From Saccharothrix espanaensis DSM 44229 (GTDB taxonomy: Bacteria; Actinomycetota; Actinomycetes; Mycobacteriales; Pseudonocardiaceae), in NCBI RefSeq assembly GCF_000328705.1, contig NC_019673.1, positions 3,658,001 through 3,722,000 on the forward strand: a stretch of 64,000 bases of DNA, written 5' to 3'. Within the stretch, counting starts at the first letter, position 1. Each line of letters begins with the position of its first letter. Of this stretch, positions 42,056 to 50,859 are shown one piece after another. A program made the position numbers and the translations under genes. The notes under the pieces were generated by a model, which saw only the letters and a list, made by a program, of their open reading frames with translations, did no database searches and was not told where the DNA came from.

Positions 42056-42666
42056 GTCGGTCCTCCAGTGGTGACGGCGAGGTCGGCGACGGTGTCGGCG
42101 ACCTCGGCGGGATCAGGGGTGCAGCGGGCGGTGACGGAGCGGACCAGGACGCCGGCGGGCGCTGTGTCCCGGGCGACGGCGCGGACCAGGCCGCGCACGC
42201 CCGCCGCCGCGGCCGACTGGTGGGGCAGGTGCGGGCAGGTGACCGCGACCGCCACGATCACCCCGGACCGCATGGCCCGCAACGCGGCCCGGGTGGTGTA
42301 GAACGCGGCGTCGAGCTGGGTGGCCAGGACCTCGTGCCACGCCTCGTCGTCCACGGCGAGCGTGGTGAGGACGTCGGCTTCGCGGGGTCCCGGGCAGGGT
42401 AACGCGGGGGTGGTCACCACGAGCAGGTCCAGCCGGCCGAAGTGGTCGACCACCGCGGTCACCGCCGACTCGGCCTGCGCCGGGTCGGCCGCCTCGGCGC
42501 ACACCGCCATGCCGCACCACAGCGCGCCGCCGACCAGCTCCACCGCGGTGGAGTCGGCGTCCAGCGCGGCCACCCGTGCCCCGGCGGCGTCGAGCCTGCG
42601 CGCCACCGCCGCGCCGATCCCGGAGCCCGCTCCGGTCACCAGCGCGACCACACCTTCCATGCCCAT
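42022..42666 (-). CDS. SDR-like protein without the catalytic Tyr-Lys pair
   Basis: 214 residues (ATG 42666; ATG 42660 also possible). The Rossmann part is complete: VVALVTGAGSGIGAAVARRL and a CAEAADPAQAE segment. However, where YxxxK should stand, the sequence is CPHLPHQSAAAAGVRGLVRA, so both catalytic residues are missing. It is also shorter than usual at the C-terminus. It may bind nucleotide and act as a partner of the SDR it overlaps, or be in decay. Confidence 0.75.
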   Translation of the reverse strand: MGMEGVVALVTGAGSGIGAAVARRLDAAGARVAALDADSTAVELVGGALWCGMAVCAEAADPAQAESAVTAVVDHFGRLDLLVVTTPALPCPGPREADVLTTLAVDDEAWHEVLATQLDAAFYTTRAALRAMRSGVIVAVAVTCPHLPHQSAAAAGVRGLVRAVARDTAPAGVLVRSVTARCTPDPAEVADTVADLAVTTGGPTWALDSPAGSP

Positions 42667-42741
42667 GATCGGACGTTATCCGCGCGACACCCGCCTGCCC
42701 CATAGCCGGGGCGGGCGGGTGCGCCCGAAATCAACGACCGT

Positions 42742-44244
42742 TCACGGTCGGGCAACTCCGAACCGCGGCGGGGTCAGGTCGCCGACGGCCACGTGCACCG
42801 CGCGCAGGTCGCTGTAGAAGTCGATGCTGTGCGCGCCGCCCTCCCGGCCGACACCGCTGGCCTTGATGCCGCCGAACGGCGTGCGCAGGTCGCGGACGTT
42901 GTGCGAGTTGATCCAGACCATGCCGGACTGCACGGCGCGGGCCACCCGGTGGCCGCGCTTGAGGTCCGAGGTCCACACGTAGCCCGCCAGGCCGTACTTG
43001 GTGGCGTTGGCCAGCGCGACGGCCTCCTCCTCGGTGTCGAACGGCGTCACGCAGACCACCGGCCCGAAGATCTCCTCCTGGAACACCCGGGCGTCCGGCG
43101 CGACGTCGGCGAACACCGTGGGGGACAGGAAGTTGCCCGAGTCCAGGTGCGCGGGCCGGCTGCCGCCCGCGACCAGCCGGGCCTCGGACTTGCCGATCTC
43201 CACGTACTCCAGCACCCGCGCGTAGTGCTCGGGGTGGATCAGCGCGCCGACCTCGGTGGCCGGGTCGGAGGGCAGGCCCACCCGCACCGCCGACGCGCGG
43301 GCCGCCAGGGCCTCCACGAACGCGTCGTAGATCTCCCGCTGCACGATCACCCGCGAGGACGCCGTGCAGCGCTCGCCGTTGAGCGAGAAGACGCCGAACA
43401 CGGCGGCGTCGACGGCCTTGTCGAAGTCGGCGTCGGCGAAGACCACGCACGGCGACTTGCCGCCCAGCTCCATCGACACCTCCTTCAGGTGCTCCGCCGC
43501 GGTGCGCATGATGATCTGGCCGGTGCCGCTCTCGCCGGTGAACGACAGGCGCGGCACGTCCGGGTGCGCCACCAGGGCCGCGCCGGCCGACTCGCCGATG
43601 CCGTGCACCAGGTTGAACACGCCGTCCGGCACGCCGGCCTCGGCCATGATCCCGGGCAGCAGGCTGGCCGACAGCGGCGACCACTCGGCGGGCTTGAGCA
43701 CCACCGTGCAGCCCGAGGCCAGCGACGGCGCGAGCTTCCAGGTCTCCAGCATGAACGGCGTGTTCCACGGCGTGATCAGGCCCGCGACGCCCGCCGGCTG
43801 GCGGATCGCGTAGTTGACCTGCTTGTCGCCCACCAGGTACGCGTCCTCGTGCTGCGCCACGATCACGTCGGCGAAGTAGCGGAAGTTCTCCGCCGCGCGG
43901 TGCGCCTGGCCCTTGGCCTGGGTCACCGGCAGACCGGTGTCGAAGGTCTCCAGCTCGGCCAGCCGGTCGGCGCGCGACTCGATGGCGTCGGCGATCCGGT
44001 TGAGCACCTTGGCGCGCTCGCGGTCGGACATCTTCGGCCACGGGCCCTCGGTGAACGCCCGGCGCGCGGCGGCGACGGCGTTGTCGATGTCGGCCGGGCC
44101 ACCGGCGGCGACGGTGCCGTACTCGGTGTCGGTGACCGGGTCGGCGACCGGGAAGGTCGCGCCGTCGACCGACGGGACGTCCTTGCCGTCGATGTGGTGC
44201 AGCAGTTCGGTCGGCAGGTCCGCCGGCTTGTTCACGGTGGTCAT
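42742..44244 (-). CDS. hpaE: 5-carboxymethyl-2-hydroxymuconate semialdehyde dehydrogenase
   Basis: 500 residues from ATG 44244. Aldehyde dehydrogenase signatures: AGLITPWNTPFMLETWKLAP, SFTGESGTGQIIM, the Glu in MELGGKSPCVVF and the catalytic Cys in FSLNGERCTASSRV (the NGERC variant is characteristic of the HpaE/betaine group). It oxidises the ring-cleavage aldehyde made by HpaD. It overlaps the DapA-like gene by ATGA, which places it in the operon of the homoprotocatechuate pathway. Confidence 0.9.
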   Translation of the reverse strand: MTTVNKPADLPTELLHHIDGKDVPSVDGATFPVADPVTDTEYGTVAAGGPADIDNAVAAARRAFTEGPWPKMSDRERAKVLNRIADAIESRADRLAELETFDTGLPVTQAKGQAHRAAENFRYFADVIVAQHEDAYLVGDKQVNYAIRQPAGVAGLITPWNTPFMLETWKLAPSLASGCTVVLKPAEWSPLSASLLPGIMAEAGVPDGVFNLVHGIGESAGAALVAHPDVPRLSFTGESGTGQIIMRTAAEHLKEVSMELGGKSPCVVFADADFDKAVDAAVFGVFSLNGERCTASSRVIVQREIYDAFVEALAARASAVRVGLPSDPATEVGALIHPEHYARVLEYVEIGKSEARLVAGGSRPAHLDSGNFLSPTVFADVAPDARVFQEEIFGPVVCVTPFDTEEEAVALANATKYGLAGYVWTSDLKRGHRVARAVQSGMVWINSHNVRDLRTPFGGIKASGVGREGGAHSIDFYSDLRAVHVAVGDLTPPRFGVARP

Positions 44245-45173
44245 GCGGTCACTCCAGACGGGATGAGCAGGTCGGCGGCCTCGGCCCGCAACTTGTCGAT
44301 CTTCTCCAGACCGGCCGGGGTCGGCTCGATCAGGGGCGGGCGGACGTAACCGCTGGAGATCCGGCCCAGGTCGGCCAGCACGTGCTTGGCCGGCGCCGGG
44401 TTGGTCTCCACGAACAGCAGCTCCACCAGCGGGGCGAGCCGGTAGTGGAGGTCGATGGCGCCCTGGTGGTCGCCGGAGACGTACAGCTCGTACATCCGGG
44501 CCACGGCGGCGGGCGCGATGTTGGCCAGCGCGCTGACGAACCCGACGCCGCCGATCGCCAGCAGCGGCAGGCACAGCAGCTCGATGCCCGACCACATCAG
44601 GAAGTCACGGCCGCACTTGTGCAGCACGTGCGAGAAGTGCTCGAAGTCCTTGGTGGTCTCCTTGATGCCCACGATGTTGTCGTGGGCGTGGCGGAGCTTG
44701 GCCACGGTGTCCGGCGCGATGTCCACCGCCGTGCGCGAGGGCACGTTGTAGATCACGATCGGCATGTCGGGGAACTCGTTGGCCACCGCGCCGTACCACG
44801 CGATGAGGCCCTCCTGGGTGGGCCGGCTGTAGTACGGCGTGATGACCAGCGCGAGGTCCGCACCGAGCTTCTGCGCCTGGTCGGTCAGCTCCAGCGTGTG
44901 CTGGAGGGTGACCGCGCCGGTGCCGGGCAGGAACGGGACGCGGTCACCGAGCTCCTCGGCCACCACGCGCATCGCGGTGATCCGCTCCTCGATCGTCTGC
45001 GCGCTGGGCTCACCGGTCGAGCCGCCGATGGACACACCGTGCGAGCCGGACTCCAGCTGCCAGCGCACCAGCGCGCGCAGGCTGTCGGTGTCCAGCTCGC
45101 CGGTGGCGGTGAACGGCGTGACGACGGGCGCGATGGAACCGCGGATCTGCGCCGGGTCGGAACGGAACCTCAT
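44241..45173 (-). CDS. DapA-family pyruvate aldolase, probably of the hpa pathway
   Basis: 310 residues from ATG 45173. Dihydrodipicolinate-synthase fold: GSIAPVVTPF, SIGGSTGEPSAQTIEER, ITPYYSRPTQEGL, YNVPSRTAVDI (Tyr) and NIVGIKETTKD, whose Lys forms the Schiff base with pyruvate. Its overlaps with gntR and hpaE argue against lysine synthesis; it more likely cleaves the last hydroxy-keto intermediate to pyruvate and succinate semialdehyde, in place of HpaI (inference). Confidence 0.85.
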   Translation of the reverse strand: MRFRSDPAQIRGSIAPVVTPFTATGELDTDSLRALVRWQLESGSHGVSIGGSTGEPSAQTIEERITAMRVVAEELGDRVPFLPGTGAVTLQHTLELTDQAQKLGADLALVITPYYSRPTQEGLIAWYGAVANEFPDMPIVIYNVPSRTAVDIAPDTVAKLRHAHDNIVGIKETTKDFEHFSHVLHKCGRDFLMWSGIELLCLPLLAIGGVGFVSALANIAPAAVARMYELYVSGDHQGAIDLHYRLAPLVELLFVETNPAPAKHVLADLGRISSGYVRPPLIEPTPAGLEKIDKLRAEAADLLIPSGVTA

Positions 45174-45844
45174 GACGTGAACTCCCCTGGAAACGGGGCC
45201 GGGGACCTCGTGTCCACGGCCCGGAGGGTGTTGAGCTTGTGCTCGCGGGCGAAGCGCTCCACGACCTCGGCGGGTGCCTCGGCGCGCAGCAGGCGCAGCA
45301 GTTCGGCGTGCTCGGCGACCGACTCCCGGGCCCGGCCGGGCACCAGGCTGAAGGTCGTGCGCCGGGTCATGTCCAGCCGCGACCACTCCTTGTCGACCAG
45401 CTCGCGCAACCGGGGGTTGGGCGTCGCGCCGCACAGCAGGAGGTGGAACTCGCGGTTGAGCCGGGTGAAGCCGAGCGGGTCGAACTCCACCAGGGACGCG
45501 GCCATCAGGTCGTTGAGGTGGGCGGCGCGGTCCAGCATCGCCTCGGTGACCAGCGCGGTGGCCACCGCGTGGCCCTCCAGCAGCGCCAGCGCCTCCATGG
45601 TGTGGCGGTAGCCGTCCGGGTCGAACTCGGCGACCTGCGCGCCGACGTTCTGCTCGAACACCACCCAGCCCTCGGCCTGCAGCCGGCGCACGGCCTCCCG
45701 CACCGGGACCGGGCTGATGCCCAGCTCCCGGGCGATGCGGTCGAACACCAGCCGCGCGCCGGGCCCGTACCGGCCCTCCGCGATCCGGTCGCGCAGCGTC
45801 TCGTACGCGTACTGGGTCTTGGAGCGGACCGGGGCGGCGGTCAT
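45170..45844 (-). CDS. GntR/FadR-family regulator (FCD type)
   Basis: 224 residues from ATG 45844. Winged helix: AYETLRDRIAEGRYGPGARL, then FDRIARELGISPVPVREAVR and LQAEGWVVFEQN. The C-terminal FCD domain has metal-binding-type residues (RLNREFHLLLCGATPN, SVAEHAELLRLLRA). Being inside the operon with ATGA overlaps at both ends, it is probably an autoregulated repressor responding to a pathway acid. Confidence 0.9.
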   Translation of the reverse strand: MTAAPVRSKTQYAYETLRDRIAEGRYGPGARLVFDRIARELGISPVPVREAVRRLQAEGWVVFEQNVGAQVAEFDPDGYRHTMEALALLEGHAVATALVTEAMLDRAAHLNDLMAASLVEFDPLGFTRLNREFHLLLCGATPNPRLRELVDKEWSRLDMTRRTTFSLVPGRARESVAEHAELLRLLRAEAPAEVVERFAREHKLNTLRAVDTRSPAPFPGEFTS

Positions 45845-47238
45845 CCCGACCACTCCTCGTACTCGGCCCGCTTGGCCGCGCCGAGCGGGTAGAGCCCGTC
45901 GATGCCCTCGCCGGCGGCGACCCGTTCGAGGATGAAGCGCTCCTCGCGCTCCATCTTCACCGCGTCCGCGGCGACCTCGTCCACCAGCGACGGCGGGATC
46001 AGGATGACGCCCTCGGCGTCGCCCACCAGCACGTCGCCCGGCCGCACCAGCACGCCCGCGCAGGCCACGTCCACGCCGACCTCCCACGGCACGTGCTTGC
46101 GGCCCAGGACGGCCGCGTGCGGGCCCGCGCTGTAGGCGGGCAGGTCGACGTCGGCGAACGACGGGCTGTCGCGCAGGCAGCCGTCGGTGACGACGCCGGC
46201 CGCGCCCCGCTTGAGCGCGCGCAGCGCCAGGATGTCGCCGAGCGTGCCCGCGCCGTGGTCCTGGCGGGCGTCGATCACCAGGATCTGACCGTCCCCGATG
46301 GACTCCACGGCCCGCTTCTGGGCGTTCATGCCGTTGCCGCGCTCGGCGAACTGGTCCTCGCGCAGCGGCAGGAACCGCAGCGTGTGGGCCGTGCCGACCA
46401 TCCGCAGGTCCGGCCGTGACGGCTTGAGCCCGGTGAGGAACGTGTGGTGCAGGCCGCGCTTGCGCAGCTGGCTGGACAGCGTCGCGGTGGACACCGACCG
46501 CAGCGCCGCCTCGGTCTCCGGCTTGATGGCCGGGACGCTGCCGCCCACGGCCGCCGCCTTGTCCTCGCGGGTCACCTTCGGCCGCGCGCCCGGCTTGGCC
46601 AGCGGCTCGGCCTCGCGGACGGTGTTGCGCAGCCGCTCGGTGTCGTCGACCGCCACCTCGACGACGTCACCGGGGGAGACCACCGTCGCGCCGGTCGGCG
46701 TGCCGGTGAGGATGATGTCGCCCGGCTCCAGCGTGATGTTGCGGCTCAGGTCGGCGATCAGGTAGGCGAAGTCGAACAGCAGGTCGCCGGTGTTGTCGTC
46801 CTGCACCAGTTCGCCGTTGACCCACGTGCGCAGGCGCAGGTCGTTCAGGTCGACCTCGCGCGGGTCCAGCAGCACCGGGCCGACCGGCGTGTAGCCGTCC
46901 GCGCCCTTGGACCGCAGGTTGGAGCCCCGGTCCGCGTACCGCAGGTCGTGCACGCCGAAGTCGTTCGCCGCGGCGACGCCGCCGATGTACTCGGCCGCCT
47001 CGTCCCGGCCGACCCGGGCCGCCCGCTTGCCGATCACGATCGCGATCTCGCCCTCGAAGGCGGACAGCTCCGTGCCCTCCGGCCGGACCAGGTCGCGGCC
47101 CGACCAGGACAGCGACGACGGCGGCTTGAGGAAGTACGAGGGCTCCTCCGGGAACCGCCCGCGTTCCGCGGCGCGGCTGCGGAAGTTCAGGTGCACCGCG
47201 ATGATCTTGGTCGGTGCGAGGCCCAGCGGGTGCGTCAT
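45841..47238 (-). CDS. FAH-domain isomerase/decarboxylase fused to an RraA-like aldolase
   Basis: 465 residues from ATG 47238. Residues 1-235 are a fumarylacetoacetate-hydrolase-type domain: VHLNFRSRAAERGRFPEEPS, LSAFEGEIAIVIGK (metal Glu) and DIILTGTPTGATVVSPGDVV, as in HpaG. Residues 265-465 are RraA-like: GTLGDILALRALKRGAAGVV and VTDGCLRDSPSFADV (the G-x-x-x-D and R-D motif of class II pyruvate aldolases/decarboxylases), then PGDVLVGDAEGVILIPPSLV. The fusion joins isomerase/decarboxylase and aldolase-type activities in one chain. It overlaps hpaD and gntR by ATGA. Confidence 0.9.
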   Translation of the reverse strand: MTHPLGLAPTKIIAVHLNFRSRAAERGRFPEEPSYFLKPPSSLSWSGRDLVRPEGTELSAFEGEIAIVIGKRAARVGRDEAAEYIGGVAAANDFGVHDLRYADRGSNLRSKGADGYTPVGPVLLDPREVDLNDLRLRTWVNGELVQDDNTGDLLFDFAYLIADLSRNITLEPGDIILTGTPTGATVVSPGDVVEVAVDDTERLRNTVREAEPLAKPGARPKVTREDKAAAVGGSVPAIKPETEAALRSVSTATLSSQLRKRGLHHTFLTGLKPSRPDLRMVGTAHTLRFLPLREDQFAERGNGMNAQKRAVESIGDGQILVIDARQDHGAGTLGDILALRALKRGAAGVVTDGCLRDSPSFADVDLPAYSAGPHAAVLGRKHVPWEVGVDVACAGVLVRPGDVLVGDAEGVILIPPSLVDEVAADAVKMEREERFILERVAAGEGIDGLYPLGAAKRAEYEEWSG

Positions 47239-48098
47239 GCCTTCAGCCCGTCCGGGATCGGGAAGTCCACGATCACCTGGCCCGTGCCGCTGCTCGGGAA
47301 GTAGTCGCACAGCTGCTCGCCGTGACCGGTGTACTTGTCCCAGCCCAGGATGCCGAACAGCATGCCGGTGTCGGCCATCGCGGCCTCGCCGGTGAACCGC
47401 TCGTTGTAGGCGGGCAGCGCGGCCAGGAACTCCGGGATCCTGCCCGTCGTCCACTGGTCGAGCACCAGCCGGTCGGCCTGCTCGTTGATCGGGTTGCTGA
47501 TCTTGTCCAGGTACTGCGACGAGATCTCGTTCGGCGGGAACTGGTGCGACAGCGAGCCGCTGGCCAGGAACGCCACCTTGCGGTCGCTGCGCAGCACGGC
47601 GCGCGCGATCGCCTCGCCGACCCGCCGGTTCTCGTCGATCGACGAGTAGATGTTGCAGCCCACCGGGACGACTTCCAGCGGGTCGCCGTCGCGGTTCATG
47701 AAGTGCATCGGCACCAGCGTGGCGTACTCCAGGCCGAGGTCCTTCACGTCGTGCACCAAGGACTTCTGGCCACCGGCGTTGATCTCCTCGCCGATGAGGC
47801 GGGCGAGCTCCTGGTTGCCGGGGTAGTCGTACTCCAGGTCCTGGATGAAGTGCGGCAGCTCGTGGGACGCGTAGCTGCCCTGGTGCCGAGCCTTCCCGTT
47901 GATGTGGAAGCTCATGCTGTTCATCCAGTGCGAGTCGGCCACCACGAAGGTGTCCGCACCGCGTTCCCGCGCTCGGCGGCCGACCTCGGCCAGACCGACC
48001 TCTGCGGGCTTGCGGATGCCGTGGTGCTTACCGGGGTTGATGGACAGCCAGATCGACGGCACATGCGTGATCTTGGCGGCCAGCACGACCTCACCCAT
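47235..48098 (-). CDS. hpaD: 3,4-dihydroxyphenylacetate 2,3-dioxygenase (class III, LigB type)
   Basis: 287 residues. ATG 48098 is chosen because GGAGGTG sits 4-5 bases upstream; the GTG at 48104 lies inside that ribosome site. The LigB-type extradiol fold has metal-binding His in KITHVPSIWLSINPGKHHG (early His pair), ADSHWMNSMSFHINGK and a late Glu. It opens the ring of homoprotocatechuate next to the hydroxyls. First gene of the hpa operon; the promoter region to its right is shared with the araC gene. Confidence 0.9.
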   Translation of the reverse strand: MGEVVLAAKITHVPSIWLSINPGKHHGIRKPAEVGLAEVGRRARERGADTFVVADSHWMNSMSFHINGKARHQGSYASHELPHFIQDLEYDYPGNQELARLIGEEINAGGQKSLVHDVKDLGLEYATLVPMHFMNRDGDPLEVVPVGCNIYSSIDENRRVGEAIARAVLRSDRKVAFLASGSLSHQFPPNEISSQYLDKISNPINEQADRLVLDQWTTGRIPEFLAALPAYNERFTGEAAMADTGMLFGILGWDKYTGHGEQLCDYFPSSGTGQVIVDFPIPDGLKA

Positions 48099-48126
48099 GG
48101 TCACCTCCGCATCGGGGATCGTGTAG

Positions 48127-48169
48127 CGGATCGAATACGATCCGTTTCCGGCACGTGCTGTCGTGCCGG
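48127..48169. promoter_or_regulatory. Two inverted repeats in the hpaD-araC promoter region
   Basis: CGGATCG-AATA-CGATCCG (48127-48144) and CCGGCACG-TGCTGT-CGTGCCGG (48148-48169) stand side by side, 29-71 bp upstream of hpaD. The first looks like a GntR- or IclR-type operator; the second could be a hairpin in the leader or another operator. Confidence 0.6.
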
Positions 48170-48364
48170 CTGTTCAGGTCTAACAGGAGACTGCTGCGGT
48201 AGGGTTGACCACGGCTGCACGTCATTTGACTCCGCGTGCACCGGGTGGGCGGGCCTTTTACGACTCGGCAACGACCACTTGACGAACGGGCGAATGCGGA
48301 CGACTGTGCCTGTCACGCAGTGTTACGCAGAACACTGTGCACCACCAGGTCCGGGAGGGCAACG

Positions 48365-49330
48365 ATGTCCTACGTGCTGACCACCGCCGGAGTGCCGGCG
48401 ACGCAGCAGTTCGATCTCTGGCAGTCGGCGGTGTCGCAGACCTTCGTGCCCCTGGAGGCCACGGCGGGCGAGCACTCGGCGTTCCGGGGCCGGTTGCGCG
48501 GTCAGAACCTGGGCAGTGTCGCCGTGTACGAAGCGTCCGCGGACGCGCACACCGTGCGACGGACCGCGCGGGCGATCTCCCGTGCGGCACCGGACTACTA
48601 CAAGCTGTCGTTGCAGCTGCACGGCACCGCGAAGCTCACCCAGGACGGCCGGCAGGCCGCGCTGCGCCCCGGCGACTTCGCCATCTACGACACCACGCGG
48701 CCGTACTCGCTGGCGTTCGACGACGTCTCGTCCACGATGGTGCTGATGTTCCCCCGGTCGATGCTGTGCCTGCCCTCCGGCCAGGTCGAGCAGCTCACCG
48801 CGATCCGGTTCGCCGGCGGGCAGGGCGTCAGCGGGATCGTCAGCACCACCCTGGTCCAGCTGGCCCGCAACATCGACGACCCGCAGGTGCACGGCAGCGT
48901 CCGGCTGGCGCGCAACGTGGTCGACCTGCTGGGCACCGCGCTGGCCGACCAGGTCGACTACGCCGACGTGCCCGCCGAGACCTCCCGCGCGGCGATGCTG
49001 GTCAAGATCAAGTCCTATGTGGAGTCACACCTGGAGGACCCGGAGCTCTCGCCGGGCGACATCGCCGCCGCGCACCACATCTCCACCCGGTACCTGCACA
49101 AGCTGTTCAGCGAGGCGGGCACCACCGTGTCCGGCTGGATCCGGCACCGCCGGCTGGAGCGCTGCGGCCAGGACCTCGCCGACCCCGGCAAGCACCAGCT
49201 CGCCATCGGCGTGATCGGGGCCCGCTGGGGCCTGGTGGACGCCTCCTACCTCAGCCGCGCGTTCAAGACCGAGTACGGCCTCTCCCCGTCGGAATACCGC
49301 CGGCGCAGCGTCGAGCACCGGGCGCGCTGA
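48365..49330 (+). CDS. AraC-family transcriptional activator
   Basis: 321 residues from ATG 48365. The N-terminal half is the AraC-binding-like domain of activators of aromatic-degradation genes (FDLWQSAVSQTFVPLEA, YYKLSLQLHGTAKLTQDGRQ). The C-terminal HTH_18 reads LSPGDIAAAHHISTRYLHKL and VDASYLSRAFKTEYGLSPSE. It is divergent from hpaD and upstream of the second aldehyde dehydrogenase, so it probably activates one or both in response to the aromatic substrate. Confidence 0.9.
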   Translation: MSYVLTTAGVPATQQFDLWQSAVSQTFVPLEATAGEHSAFRGRLRGQNLGSVAVYEASADAHTVRRTARAISRAAPDYYKLSLQLHGTAKLTQDGRQAALRPGDFAIYDTTRPYSLAFDDVSSTMVLMFPRSMLCLPSGQVEQLTAIRFAGGQGVSGIVSTTLVQLARNIDDPQVHGSVRLARNVVDLLGTALADQVDYADVPAETSRAAMLVKIKSYVESHLEDPELSPGDIAAAHHISTRYLHKLFSEAGTTVSGWIRHRRLERCGQDLADPGKHQLAIGVIGARWGLVDASYLSRAFKTEYGLSPSEYRRRSVEHRAR

Positions 49331-49418
49331 CGGTCAAGCGCCATGCGCCCGTGAGCAAGCGCGGCGGGAGCGCGACAGCCCACACTGGGCCGCGATGAGC
49401 CAGTGGAGGGGAGTCGAC

Positions 49419-50843
49419 ATGCGCGCGACAGGTCTGTACATCGGCGGCCAGTGGACCGCCGGGGCGGGGGAGTTCACCACCACCGACCCCGCTACCGGTG
49501 AGCAACTGGCGGTCGTCGCCGACGCGAGCGGCGCGGACGTCGACAACGCCGTCGCCGCCGCCCGGGAGGCCCTGCCCGGCTGGACCGCCACCCCGGCGAC
49601 CGAGCGGGCCGCGCTGCTGTGGCGGCTCGCGGACCTGATCGAGGCCGACGCCGAGAAGCTCGCCGAGCTGGAGACCCGCGACCAGGGCCAGCCGCTGGGC
49701 GTGGCGCGGGCGGTCAGCGTGACCGGCGCGGCCGAGCACTTCCGCTACTTCGCCGGCTGGGCCACCAAGCTCGACGGTGCGGTGCGCAACGTGTCGTTCC
49801 CCGACACCCTCCAGTTCGACCGCCGCGTGCCGGTCGGCGTGTGCGCCCTGATCGCGCCCTGGAACTTCCCGCTGATGATCATGGCGTGGAAGCTCGCACC
49901 CGCCCTGGCCTGCGGCAACACCGCCGTCATCAAGCCCGCCGAGCAGACCCCGCTGACCACCGTGCGGCTGGTCGAGCTGTGCGTCGAGGCGGGTTTCCCG
50001 CCCGGTGTGGTCAACCTGGTGACCGGCGGCCCGGAGACCGGCAAGGCGCTGGTCCGCCACCCCGGCGTGGACAAGGTGTCGTTCACCGGCTCCACCTCCG
50101 TGGGCCGCGACATCGTCGCCGCGTCCGCCGCCGACCTCAAGCGGATCACCCTGGAGCTGGGCGGCAAGACGCCCACCGTCATCGCCCGGGACGCCGACAT
50201 CGACGCCGCCGTGGCCGGCACCATCGCGGGCGGCCTGCTCAACAGCGGCCAGGTGTGCGCCGCCTACGCCCGGCTCTACGTCGACAAGGCCCGGCAGGAC
50301 GAGTTCACCTCCAAGCTCGCCACCGCGGCCGGCGGCCTGCGCCTGGGCGCGGGCCTGCACCCGGACACCGACCTCGGCCCGCTGGTCAGTGCCGAGCACC
50401 GGGACCGCGTCGAGTCCTTCGTCCGCGGCGCGGTGACCCAGGGTGCCGAACTGCTCACCGGCGGCGAGCGCGGCGACGGCCCCGGCCACTTCTTCCGCCC
50501 GACCGTGTTCGGCGGCGTCCAGGACGCGATGACCATCGCCCGCGAAGAGGTCTTCGGCCCGGTCCTGGCGGTGCTGGACTACGACGACGAGGACGAGCTG
50601 CTGCACCGCGTCAACGACTCGCCGTACGGCCTGGCGGCGGCGGTGTGGAGCAACGACCTGCGCACCGCCCACCGCCTGGCGGACGGCATCCGCGCCGGAG
50701 CGGTGTTCGTGAACATGCCGTGCATCCCGGACGCGGCAGCCCCGTGGGGCGGCTTCCGCTCCAGCGGCTGGGGCCGCGAGATGGGCCCGTACGCGATCGA
50801 CGCGTACACGGAGATCAAGGGCATCTGGATGCACCACGGCTGA
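49419..50843 (+). CDS. Aldehyde dehydrogenase, phenylacetaldehyde-dehydrogenase-like
   Basis: 474 residues from ATG 49419 behind GGAGGGG (an earlier ATG at 49395 lacks a site). Signatures: CALIAPWNFPLMIMAWKLAP, SFTGSTSVGRDI, Glu in LELGGKTPTVI and catalytic Cys in LLNSGQVCAAYARL. Next to an AraC activator and opposite the hpa operon, a role in oxidising (4-hydroxy)phenylacetaldehyde to the acid feeding the pathway is plausible (inference). A perfect hairpin follows. Confidence 0.9.
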   Translation: MRATGLYIGGQWTAGAGEFTTTDPATGEQLAVVADASGADVDNAVAAAREALPGWTATPATERAALLWRLADLIEADAEKLAELETRDQGQPLGVARAVSVTGAAEHFRYFAGWATKLDGAVRNVSFPDTLQFDRRVPVGVCALIAPWNFPLMIMAWKLAPALACGNTAVIKPAEQTPLTTVRLVELCVEAGFPPGVVNLVTGGPETGKALVRHPGVDKVSFTGSTSVGRDIVAASAADLKRITLELGGKTPTVIARDADIDAAVAGTIAGGLLNSGQVCAAYARLYVDKARQDEFTSKLATAAGGLRLGAGLHPDTDLGPLVSAEHRDRVESFVRGAVTQGAELLTGGERGDGPGHFFRPTVFGGVQDAMTIAREEVFGPVLAVLDYDDEDELLHRVNDSPYGLAAAVWSNDLRTAHRLADGIRAGAVFVNMPCIPDAAAPWGGFRSSGWGREMGPYAIDAYTEIKGIWMHHG

Positions 50844-50859
50844 GCGTCCGCAGAACTCG

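Noticed and set aside
44241..45173. Dihydrodipicolinate synthase for lysine synthesis (dapA)
   Set aside because: ATGA overlaps on both sides tie it to gntR and hpaE in a catabolic operon; a pathway aldolase is more likely.
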